A DNA stretch of 64,000 bases, from the NCBI RefSeq assembly GCF_014699005.1, contig NZ_JACWZY010000007.1, positions 248,001 to 312,000 of the forward strand, read 5' to 3'. A program made the position numbers and the translations under genes. The notes under the pieces are model-generated. The model was not told the DNA's origin and did not search any database. It was given only the letters and a program-made list of their open reading frames with translations. Shown here one piece after another: positions 1 to 8,225 of this stretch; positions within the stretch are counted from its first letter, which is position 1; each line of letters begins with the position of its first letter. The stretch is from Spirosoma profusum (lineage in GTDB: Bacteria; Bacteroidota; Bacteroidia; Cytophagales; Spirosomataceae).

Positions 1-2
1 AC

Positions 3-254
3 GAAGATGCGTCGTTCGTGCGGCTGCGTAACGTGCAGGTTGGCTTCGACCTGAGCCGGGTTGTGAATCTGCCGGTGCTACGTCGGGCACAGTTGGTGCT
101 GTCGGGTCGGAATCTGCTGACCTTCACCAAGTACACCGGCTTTGATCCCGAAATCAGTTCGGGTACGGGTAGTTCGGCCTGGGATCGTGGTACTGATCAC
201 AACACGATGCCGAACCTACGTTCGTATCAGGCTACGCTCAATATTGGGCTCTAA
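3..254 (+). CDS. SusC/RagA-family TonB-linked outer-membrane protein, C-terminal fragment
   Basis: Only the last 83 codons are inside the window; the frame is open from base 3 and the true start lies upstream. The visible part begins with an EDASFVRLRNV segment and continues through GRNLLTFTKYTGFDPE to a final aromatic-free strand ending NIGL. This is the usual C-terminal beta-strand signature of SusC-type porins, which import oligosaccharides or peptides across the outer membrane with a SusD lipoprotein lid and TonB energy. The SusD gene follows after 26 bp, so this is the 3' end of a susC-susD operon. The substrate cannot be inferred. The same TKYTG(F/W)DPE motif occurs in the SusC at 17163-20261. 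Confidence 0.93.
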   Translation, partial: EDASFVRLRNVQVGFDLSRVVNLPVLRRAQLVLSGRNLLTFTKYTGFDPEISSGTGSSAWDRGTDHNTMPNLRSYQATLNIGL

Positions 255-280
255 TTTGTCTAATCTTCAATGACTTATCA

Positions 281-1924
281 ATGAAAAAGATACATATTTT
301 AGTTGCCACGCTGGTGCTGGGCTTTGCTACGTCCTGCAAAGAGCAGTTAGACGTGAAAAACCCAAACCAGCCTACAGTTAGCAGCGCTAATACCGAACAG
401 GGTGTTATTAACCTGGCGCAGGGCGGAGTCTACATCAATGGTTCAAGGGAAATTCAGCAAAGCCTGTACGACGGTGTGCCTGGTTATTTCTGGTCGGGAG
501 CGATGGGCGTTCATGAACTCATGGGCGACATCATCGGCGAGGAAGCCGCCAATCAGTTTGGTAATCAGATCGGCGCACCCGATTATGTCATTCTGGACGA
601 TGGTTCTAAAGTACTCAATCCGAACGCACCAAATACGCAAATCGCGCTGATTCGTCAGGTAAACGTGAATTCTAACCAGGGCGCCAATCCGCTATTCCAT
701 GAATGGTGGTACATGTATTCGCTCAATAGTCAGATGAATAAGGTGCTGGAACTGGCTGATCAGGTGTCGTTTACAGGCGACGCGGCCGCCAAAAAAGCCA
801 CTATTCAGGCGTGGGCTTATTGGTGGAAAGGCTTTGCCTACTCGCACCTGGGGTCGATTTACTACGCAGGTATCATCAACAGTGCGAGCAACGGTACCAA
901 TGGCAACTACGTCAGCAAGGAGAAGCTGATTGAAGAAGCCAATACCAACCTGGACAAAGCCGCTGCGTTACTGGCAACTACTTCAACGGATTATACGGCG
1001 CTGATGGGCCGCCTGATTCCGAGCTTCAATCAGGTTGGCAAAGGGGGCGTTCCAACACCCGATATGTGGAAGCGGAACATCAGCACCCTGAAAGCGCGTA
1101 ACCTGCTGGTTAACACGACAACCAAAGCTATGACGGCGGCTCAGTGGAACCAAGTGTTGACATTAGCTAACAATGGCATCACGGCTACAGATAATGTCTT
1201 TACTGGGCGATCAAACCAGAGTGGCGACTTCCTGGCACCCCAAACAGGTACGGTGGCCGCTAAAGCGACGGGCGATCCGTCGGGCGGTGCTACGTATAAA
1301 ATCAGTGAGCGTTTAATTCAGGATTTCAAAACCGGCGATCAGCGACTGGCCAACAACTTCACCCAACGGGCCTCTCCCTGGATTGGCGAAAGCAGCCGGG
1401 GCCATACCTTCAACACGCGCTGGGCGTTAGTTGATGGTGGTAAGAAAACGGCTGGAGTGTATACCTACAGCGATCGGGCTCCAGGAGGTACCGAACTATA
1501 TCTGGCCGGGAGCTATGAAGAGAACGAACTGATGAAAGCCGAAGCGTTAATCAACACCGGTAAAATCGAAGATGGTCTGAAGTCAATCGACGCCGTTCGG
1601 AAAGCCCAGGGCGCTGGTATAGCCGCGGTGGCTGGTACGAACCTGACGCTCGATCAGGCGAAAGAAGAACTCCGTCGGGAGCGTCGGGTGGCGCTGGCCT
1701 TCCGGAGCCTGTCGTTCTACGATGCCCGTCGCTGGGGCGTTATCGAAGACGTCTCAAAAGGAGGTGGCCGTAAGGGCGCTGTAATTATCGATAAAGCCGG
1801 TAAGCTCAATACCAATAGCACGTTGAACTATAACTTTCTGGATTACTGGGATGTACCGGATAACGAGTTGAAGTACAATGCGCCAGCTGCGAACAGTGCT
1901 CCAACCACGAATCCAAAGCAATAG
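281..1924 (+). CDS. SusD/RagB-family nutrient-binding outer-membrane lipoprotein
   Basis: This 547-residue protein starts with a lipoprotein signal peptide whose lipobox ends in FATSC, giving a lipidated Cys19. The C-terminal part carries the SusD signature ELRRERRVALAFRSLSFYDARRWG, where the family packs against its TPR core, and the chain ends in a typical Asn/Pro-rich tail. SusD proteins sit on the cell surface and act as a hinged lid over the cognate SusC barrel, here the partial gene ending 26 bp upstream. A strong terminator follows 23 bp after the stop, closing the operon. The residues that set ligand choice cannot be read from sequence, so the substrate is unknown. Confidence 0.95.
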   Translation: MKKIHILVATLVLGFATSCKEQLDVKNPNQPTVSSANTEQGVINLAQGGVYINGSREIQQSLYDGVPGYFWSGAMGVHELMGDIIGEEAANQFGNQIGAPDYVILDDGSKVLNPNAPNTQIALIRQVNVNSNQGANPLFHEWWYMYSLNSQMNKVLELADQVSFTGDAAAKKATIQAWAYWWKGFAYSHLGSIYYAGIINSASNGTNGNYVSKEKLIEEANTNLDKAAALLATTSTDYTALMGRLIPSFNQVGKGGVPTPDMWKRNISTLKARNLLVNTTTKAMTAAQWNQVLTLANNGITATDNVFTGRSNQSGDFLAPQTGTVAAKATGDPSGGATYKISERLIQDFKTGDQRLANNFTQRASPWIGESSRGHTFNTRWALVDGGKKTAGVYTYSDRAPGGTELYLAGSYEENELMKAEALINTGKIEDGLKSIDAVRKAQGAGIAAVAGTNLTLDQAKEELRRERRVALAFRSLSFYDARRWGVIEDVSKGGGRKGAVIIDKAGKLNTNSTLNYNFLDYWDVPDNELKYNAPAANSAPTTNPKQ

Positions 1925-1947
1925 ATTTAATTAATTCATTCACTTTT

Positions 1948-1983
1948 GAGGCTCTCCAACGTAATGGAGAGCCTCATTTTTTG
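1948..1983 (+). terminator. Rho-independent terminator after SusD
   Basis: A perfect 10-bp stem, GAGGCTCTCC and GGAGAGCCTC, encloses an 8-base loop and is followed by ATTTTTTG. It lies 23 bp after the stop of the SusD gene and ends the first susCD operon. Confidence 0.85.
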
Positions 1984-2279
1984 CTACTATAAATTTGCAT
2001 TACGAATAATCAATTTTTGTCATTTAGTTGCATCAAATGAATGCCTACTGACGTAACATTAAAAGGAAGTTTAGACCGAATCAGATAAAACAAAATACTA
2101 TTTGCATAATACAGCCTAAATCGATAACAGGATATGGGTATATTGTTACCGGGCTTATACAATCGTGATTATTTTTTTCGTTTGAGAGAATACCAGCTTA
2201 CTTCGCTTTTTTAGTATATTGTTTGGCCTAAATGGACTAACTCAACTCTAACGTCTTTACTTGAACTGAATATCTTTAC
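1984..2279. other. Intergenic region upstream of second susC operon
   Basis: About 300 bp of AT-rich DNA without a credible gene. It must contain the promoter of the operon starting at 2280. No exact TAnnTTTG box was found; near matches are TATTGTTTG around 2217-2225 (one extra base) and TATCTTTA directly in front of the ATG. Confidence 0.5.
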
Positions 2280-5200
2280 ATGAGAAAATTTTACAGCCTT
2301 ATTTGCTGGTCAGTTTTATTAGCCATACTACCGGGCTGGCTGCTGGCGCAAGGGGTACGTATAACAGGTAGAGTTACGTCTACGCAGGATGGTCAGCCAA
2401 TTCCCGGCGTAAACATCGTGGTGAAAGGCACCACAAACGGTGTCAGTACCGACGCTAATGGGAATTACACCATCAACGTACCGGACAATTCTGCCATTTT
2501 GCTGCTCACGTCCATTGGCCTGGTAACGCAGGAGGTAACGGTAGGCAACCGGACGGTCATTAACGTCCAGATGCAGGAGTCTATCAATGAACTGGCTCAG
2601 GTGGTCGTTACCGGTTATAACACGACTCAGAAGAAAGATATCACCGGTTCCATTGCATCAGTTTCTCCCGAAAAATTCAAGGACATTCCCATAGCCAGCT
2701 TCGATCAGGCGTTACAGGGGCAGGCCGCCGGTGTGCAGGTTTCGCAATCGTCGGGTACGCCCGGTGGTGGATTGATGGTACGTATTCGAGGTAATACGTC
2801 GATTTCAGCCAGTAATCGCCCTTTATTTATCGTCGATGGGGTGCCCGTTGAGGACGGTGCATTGACCGGACGCGATTTTGGTGGCCAGACTGACAATGCC
2901 TTCTCGATGTTCAATGCCAACGACATTGAGTCGATGGAAGTGTTGAAAGATGCATCGGCCAAAGCGATTTACGGTTCGCGGGCTGCCAATGGCGTAGTGG
3001 TCATAACCACCAAGCGCGGTAAAGCTCAGAAAACTTCGTTTACGATTGATGTGCAACGCGGCCTGTCGGAAATTATCCGTCGGCCCGATCTGATGAATTC
3101 GTCTGAACTGCTGGAGCTTCAGCGGGAAGCCGTAGTCAACGCCGGGCAAGATCCTGATAAGTTTGGTTTGATAAAAGGTGTAACTGATGGGCAGAATACC
3201 GATTGGATAAATTCCGTTCTACGCCGTGGGGTTTTCCAGCAATACCAGTTATCGACACGAGGAGGTAACGACCGCACGCAATTTTACATCAGTGGCAGCT
3301 ATCGCGACGAAGAAGGTGTTCAGCTAAACAGCCAGTTTACACGCTACACCGGTCAAATCAAACTTGACCACAAAGCTACGTCGCAGCTTTCGTTCGGGAC
3401 GAACATAACTATCTCGCATGTGAAGAACAAGCGGGTGAAAGGTGACAATTTTCTGGACGGTGTGTATTCGGGAGCTATCAAGAGTCTTCCGTATTATTCA
3501 CCCTATAACGAACAAGGTCGGCTTTATGGCCCCAATGACCCCGAATATGCTGGTTTCCCGAATTTTAACCCGGTAGCGCAGGCTTTGCTGCCTCGTTTCA
3601 ATACGTATACGGACAAACTACTGGCGGGCGTGTATGCCGAGTATGAATTCATTCAGAACCTGCGTTTTCGTTCGAAACTTAGTATCGATTATAACAACGT
3701 AATAGAAGACCAGTACGAGTCTTCCCAGACGGCTATTGGGGGGTACCTCGAAAACGTAGGTGGGCAGGGATATGGTGTTTTTAGCACTATTACACTGGCT
3801 ACATTGATCAACACCAATACGTTAACCTATAATTTTCAGACGGCTGAGAAGCATCACTTTAATACGTTACTTGGTTTTGAGGTGCTGCAACGTACCGAAC
3901 GTGGTGGAAATGTACAGGGACGTTTGTTCGCCAGTGATGATTTTACTTACATCAATTCGGCAGGTATTGTCGATCAGGGTGGATCAGGTGTTGCGAACAG
4001 CGGCCTTTTGTCCACGTTTGGCGAGCTTCGTTACGATTATAACGACCGATATCTGGCTACGTTGACTGCCCGCTACGACGGCTCATCCCGTTTTGGTCAG
4101 AGTCGTCGCTTCGGTGTGTTCCCATCGGCATCGGTGGCCTGGCGACTGTCGGGTGAGCCATTCATGGAACAGTTCCGTTTCCTGAACGAACTGAAACTGC
4201 GTGCGAGTTACGGCTTCACCGGAAATGAACGCATCGGCGATTTCCAGTTTCTGGGTACCTGGGCGTCTAATACGTATAGTGGCGCTACGGGCGTAGGACC
4301 AGCTGCGCTGGCAAACCCAACGCTTCAGTGGGAACGGACCCGCGAAGCCAATATTGGCTTTGATGCGTCTTTTTTCAACGGTCGATTTAGTGTTACGGTC
4401 GATGCTTATGACAACCTGACCGACAAACTCCTGTTTGCACAGCCCATTCCTCAGACTACCGGATTTGGCGCGGTTCAGGGCAACATTGGTAAAGTATCAA
4501 ATCGGGGTGTTGAACTTACTATTTCAACCGTCAACACAAATAGCGCTGTTCGCTGGACTACCGATTTGAACCTATCCCATAATGAGAACAAAGTTGTGGA
4601 ACTAGCCAGTAAGGAACCCGTTTTCCGTGGCTACCAGGGGAATGGCGTTTCAAACACAAACGTAATTCTACCCGGCCAACCACTCGGTACGTTCTGGGGT
4701 CTTAAGTTTTTAGGCGTTGACCCGGCTACTGGGAATGCGATTTATGATGATAAAAACGGCGACGGACGTATCTCACCCGATGATGGACAGGTAATTGGCA
4801 ATGCACAGCCCAAGTTATATGGTGGATTGACGAACAAAGTTTCCTGGAAAGGCATTGATCTGAGCGTATTTTTTCAGGGTTCCTACGGCAACAGTGTACT
4901 CAATTTTACGAACGTAACACTACTTAATACCGGAACTGATTTGCAGAACAATCAGTCGCGGCAGGCGCTGAAACGCTGGCGAAAAGAAGGTGATATTACG
5001 AGCGTACCGAAGTATGTTTATCAGGATACGTACAACAACTACCTGAGCAGCCGCTTTCTGGAAGATGGTTCATTTATACGACTGAAGAACGTAACACTGG
5101 GCTACAACCTGCCGAAAAAGTGGGTAAATAAAGCTAAAATTACCAATACCCGGATTTTCGCGTCGGCTACTAATATCTGGACATTGACCCGCTATTCGGG

Positions 5201-5312
5201 GCCTGATCCGGAAGTGAGCACACTCGATGGATCAACGACAGCACAGGGCATCGACTTTTTTACGTTACCGCAGGTTAAAACCGTGATCGTGGGCCTGTCT
5301 TTAATTTTTTAA
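2280..5312 (+). CDS. SusC/RagA-family TonB-dependent outer-membrane transporter
   Basis: This 1010-residue protein has an N-terminal signal peptide (about residues 1-24). A CarboxypepD_reg-like domain follows at about 25-105 (GRVTSTQDGQPIPGVNIVVKGT), then a TonB plug at about 115-235 with the DIESMEVLKDASAKAIYGSRAANGVVVITTK block, and a C-terminal 22-strand-type barrel ending in Phe. It would import a bulky nutrient together with the SusD encoded 25 bp downstream. It is the first gene of an operon running to 10595 that also encodes two lipoproteins and a secreted metallopeptidase. That context hints that the imported ligand may be peptide-derived, which is inference. Length and domain order are normal for the family. 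Confidence 0.96.
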   Translation: MRKFYSLICWSVLLAILPGWLLAQGVRITGRVTSTQDGQPIPGVNIVVKGTTNGVSTDANGNYTINVPDNSAILLLTSIGLVTQEVTVGNRTVINVQMQESINELAQVVVTGYNTTQKKDITGSIASVSPEKFKDIPIASFDQALQGQAAGVQVSQSSGTPGGGLMVRIRGNTSISASNRPLFIVDGVPVEDGALTGRDFGGQTDNAFSMFNANDIESMEVLKDASAKAIYGSRAANGVVVITTKRGKAQKTSFTIDVQRGLSEIIRRPDLMNSSELLELQREAVVNAGQDPDKFGLIKGVTDGQNTDWINSVLRRGVFQQYQLSTRGGNDRTQFYISGSYRDEEGVQLNSQFTRYTGQIKLDHKATSQLSFGTNITISHVKNKRVKGDNFLDGVYSGAIKSLPYYSPYNEQGRLYGPNDPEYAGFPNFNPVAQALLPRFNTYTDKLLAGVYAEYEFIQNLRFRSKLSIDYNNVIEDQYESSQTAIGGYLENVGGQGYGVFSTITLATLINTNTLTYNFQTAEKHHFNTLLGFEVLQRTERGGNVQGRLFASDDFTYINSAGIVDQGGSGVANSGLLSTFGELRYDYNDRYLATLTARYDGSSRFGQSRRFGVFPSASVAWRLSGEPFMEQFRFLNELKLRASYGFTGNERIGDFQFLGTWASNTYSGATGVGPAALANPTLQWERTREANIGFDASFFNGRFSVTVDAYDNLTDKLLFAQPIPQTTGFGAVQGNIGKVSNRGVELTISTVNTNSAVRWTTDLNLSHNENKVVELASKEPVFRGYQGNGVSNTNVILPGQPLGTFWGLKFLGVDPATGNAIYDDKNGDGRISPDDGQVIGNAQPKLYGGLTNKVSWKGIDLSVFFQGSYGNSVLNFTNVTLLNTGTDLQNNQSRQALKRWRKEGDITSVPKYVYQDTYNNYLSSRFLEDGSFIRLKNVTLGYNLPKKWVNKAKITNTRIFASATNIWTLTRYSGPDPEVSTLDGSTTAQGIDFFTLPQVKTVIVGLSLIF

Positions 5313-5337
5313 TTCGCGTTGTGAGCGAAATCTGAAC

Positions 5338-6711
5338 ATGACTCAATTCATTCGATATAGTCTTGCCATACTGCTGATTAGCCTGGCTTCCTGTCAGCAG
5401 GTACTGGAACCACAACCCACTACGTTGCTGGTCGACAATCTGGTTCTGAACGAACCCAATGACGTACAGCCCGTTCGTATTGGGCTTTACAGCGCCTTAA
5501 GAGGTATGTCGGCTCCCAACATCATGGCTGGCGATTTTACGGCTGATTACGTTCAGGCCAACGGTACGTTTACAGACAATATTGAATTTGGGACCAAACG
5601 TATCACCGCAACCAATGGCATTGTTAACGCGCTATGGGGGAGCATTTATAATACTGTATACGTAGCCAATTTTATTCTGGAGAAATTGCCCGCCATTACT
5701 AATATATCGGATGCTACCCGCAAAACGGTAACGGCCGAAGCTCGTTTCCTGAGAGGCTGGGCCAACTTTATCGGGGCGTATACGTATGGCGACATTCCGA
5801 GAGTAACAACGACTGATCCGGTAACGAACCGGACAGTGCCGCGTGTAGCAAAGGCTACGATTCTGGCGTCGGTACTCGAAGATTATCAGGCTGCTTTGGC
5901 CGACCTGCCCAACGTAACGTCGGCCTCGACAAATGCTACGAATAACGCTACGTATCTGAACAAAGTAAACTGTCGGGCGGCAATGGCGCGGTATTATTTA
6001 TACCTGAAAAACTGGGTACAGGCAGAAGATTTATCGACGCAGGTAATTAATTCAAATGTTTACAAGATTGAACCGGAGTATGCCAACGTCATCACGAAAG
6101 ATTTTATCAGCGAGTCAATTCTTGAGGTTGGATATAATCTTTCTGATGACCCGGGTACGAGCGCCACTAGCCTGAATAACATACTGGTTGGTCGTCGGGA
6201 AATTATTCCCTCGAATCAGTATGTTAGCCTGATGATTTCGGCTGAATCTGGTACGCGTCGGGAAACCATTACGTTCGATGCGCAGCAGCAGCGCGGGAAC
6301 GACAATGGCTGGACTGTTCGGAAATACGGAACGGCTTCTGAAGATAATAATAATATTGTGTTGATGCGCCTTGCCGAAATGTACCTGATTCGGGCTGAAG
6401 CCAGAGCGCAGCAGAATAAAATAACAGGCGCCAACGGAGCCGTTGCCGACCTTAACGCACTGCGAGCCAGGGCGAAAGCTCCCGTTGTTGCATTGACGGC
6501 CCAGGGCGACGTACTATTAGCGGTTGAGCGCGAACGTATCTACGAACTGTCATTTGAAGGACATCGGTGGTATGATTTGGTACGTACAGGACGGGCGCAG
6601 GCCGTCCTGTCGGCGTTTTCGCCCAACTGGAACAACCGATTCGAGCTCTGGCCCATCCCTCAACCGGAAATTCAGCAAAATTCGGCCCTGACGCAGAATC
6701 CGGGCTATTAA
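5338..6711 (+). CDS. SusD/RagB-family outer-membrane lipoprotein
   Basis: This 457-residue protein has a lipobox ending LASC, giving Cys19. It carries the family landmarks AEARFLRGWANF in the TPR region, MRLAEMYLIRAEARAQ before the C-terminal domain, and RERIYELSFEGHRWYDLVRTG near the end. It is the surface lid partner of the SusC encoded 25 bp upstream. It is about 90 residues shorter than the first SusD in this window and closer to the 456-residue SusD at 15777-17132, with which it shares the same motif order. The next gene starts 42 bp downstream in the same operon. Confidence 0.95.
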   Translation: MTQFIRYSLAILLISLASCQQVLEPQPTTLLVDNLVLNEPNDVQPVRIGLYSALRGMSAPNIMAGDFTADYVQANGTFTDNIEFGTKRITATNGIVNALWGSIYNTVYVANFILEKLPAITNISDATRKTVTAEARFLRGWANFIGAYTYGDIPRVTTTDPVTNRTVPRVAKATILASVLEDYQAALADLPNVTSASTNATNNATYLNKVNCRAAMARYYLYLKNWVQAEDLSTQVINSNVYKIEPEYANVITKDFISESILEVGYNLSDDPGTSATSLNNILVGRREIIPSNQYVSLMISAESGTRRETITFDAQQQRGNDNGWTVRKYGTASEDNNNIVLMRLAEMYLIRAEARAQQNKITGANGAVADLNALRARAKAPVVALTAQGDVLLAVERERIYELSFEGHRWYDLVRTGRAQAVLSAFSPNWNNRFELWPIPQPEIQQNSALTQNPGY

Positions 6712-6753
6712 CAATCAGAACCAAGCGTAGCGCATTTAGTCGATTTGACGAGT

Positions 6754-7611
6754 ATGAAACATATAGACAAACAGCATTTTTCGTTTTCCTCTGGCCGCTG
6801 GCTGCTGGTGCTGCTTACTGTTACGTTGGCAGGATGGGGAATCAGTGGTTGCGAGAAACAGGATCTCGACAAGACATTCGATGGGCCTTACTTCGTCCGC
6901 TTTACAGACACGACCCTAACCTATAAAGAAAGCTATAGCAAACCCATCACTATCCAGGTGCATAATGTCGGTCCACAACTGACGGAGGCAATTACCATCA
7001 ATTATACGGTGAGTGGAACCGCCCGCGAAGGCAAAGATTACACCATCGTAGGCACGAAAGGGAAAGTGGTCATTCCGGCCAATAAGAGTACGGGAACTAT
7101 CAGTGTGAAATTGATTAATAACGCCAACAACATTCTGGAGTCGCATTCGCTGAACTTTACGTTGACTAGCGTCTCGCCGGCTTCGTTGCAAGTTGGCTTT
7201 GGGAAAGGTGAAGTGCCAATAGGTAAAGTCTTTAAACTGATTATTCAGGACGACTGCCTGTTTGGAGGATCTTATACAGGAACAAGTCGGCTAGGTAACC
7301 AGAACTACACGGTTTCAGACGCAGAAATTACCAGCACCGATTGCAAGACCTATACCTTGAAAAACTGGAACATCGCTCTCCTGGATTTTAATGCCATCAA
7401 GCCAACGCTCACCTTTGTCGACAATGGCGATAATTCACTGACGATACCATCCCAGACAAACACAGAATTAAGCTCAACCGACCGAATTTCAGGAACAGGG
7501 GCCTGGAATCCGATTGACCGCAAAATCACGCTGAATCTTCAGCTTACGGTTCGACAGACTAATGGTAGAGATACTACGCTAACGTTCCCGCAAACCTATA
7601 CACCCCAGTAA
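6754..7611 (+). CDS. Lipoprotein with Calx-beta-like N-terminal domain, SusCD accessory
   Basis: The protein is 285 residues from ATG 6754; an in-frame TTG nine bases upstream is less likely. The signal peptide ends in ISGC, so Cys33 would be lipidated. Residues about 40-150 resemble a Calx-beta/DUF4843-like sandwich: GPYFVRFTDTTLTYKES, then YTVSGTAREGKDYTI, then IPANKSTGTISVKLINN. The rest is a beta-rich domain starting after a CLFGGSYTG turn. Genes of this kind often follow susD and encode surface lipoproteins that help bind the imported ligand; that role is inferred from position only. It sits 42 bp after SusD and 44 bp before the next lipoprotein gene. Confidence 0.8.
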   Translation: MKHIDKQHFSFSSGRWLLVLLTVTLAGWGISGCEKQDLDKTFDGPYFVRFTDTTLTYKESYSKPITIQVHNVGPQLTEAITINYTVSGTAREGKDYTIVGTKGKVVIPANKSTGTISVKLINNANNILESHSLNFTLTSVSPASLQVGFGKGEVPIGKVFKLIIQDDCLFGGSYTGTSRLGNQNYTVSDAEITSTDCKTYTLKNWNIALLDFNAIKPTLTFVDNGDNSLTIPSQTNTELSSTDRISGTGAWNPIDRKITLNLQLTVRQTNGRDTTLTFPQTYTPQ

Positions 7612-7655
7612 ACTTGTAGAATCGATACAATCGATTCGCTAAATGAATCTGAACC

Positions 7656-8144
7656 ATGCGACAACTACTACGTCTTCTCATCATTCCAGGTATTGTGTGG
7701 GTGCTGGGCGGTTGTACCGAAAAACTGGAACCCAAGCCTGCTACGTATTCGCAGATTCTGACCGGTACTGACAAGAAAACCTGGCGGACGGTTTCGTTTC
7801 AGATTATTGATGATGGACAGGCTTCGCCGGTGACTCCGATCACGCAAAGTGGTGTAGATAATTGTATCACAGACGACCTGCTCACGTTCTACGCGAACGC
7901 AGAGCATAAGCTGGAGGCCAGTGAAGGGGCATCGAAGTGTACCTCAACCGATCCTGATATTTATGTGACAGATTCGTGGGCACTGGTTAATGCCAACGCT
8001 ACAGTGGAATTTTACCTGCCTGTACTGAACGGTAAATATCCCTGGACCATTAAAAACCTGACGGCTAGCTCGTTGACTGTCGAATATTATTTTCAGGATA
8101 TCAACGCCAGTTACCGATTTACCTTAAACTCAACTACAAAATAA
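7656..8144 (+). CDS. Small lipoprotein, lipocalin-like, SusCD-associated
   Basis: This 162-residue protein has a lipobox ending LGGC (Cys20). The mature part is beta-rich, with a KTWRTVSFQI strand near the start and a pair of cysteines (in DNCITDD and SKCTST) that could form a disulfide. The overall pattern resembles lipocalin-like small lipoproteins of Bacteroidota nutrient loci, but no firm family is claimed. It is the fourth gene of the operon starting at 2280 and lies between another lipoprotein gene and the secreted peptidase gene. The most likely place is the outer membrane; the function is unknown. Confidence 0.75.
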   Translation: MRQLLRLLIIPGIVWVLGGCTEKLEPKPATYSQILTGTDKKTWRTVSFQIIDDGQASPVTPITQSGVDNCITDDLLTFYANAEHKLEASEGASKCTSTDPDIYVTDSWALVNANATVEFYLPVLNGKYPWTIKNLTASSLTVEYYFQDINASYRFTLNSTTK

Positions 8145-8225
8145 CGCTGCTACATCCGCAGCTAAACGTTTATCGACAAAGCGCACAGGTGCTACGTCAT
8201 ACATGTTCCTCAACTAACCAGGCGT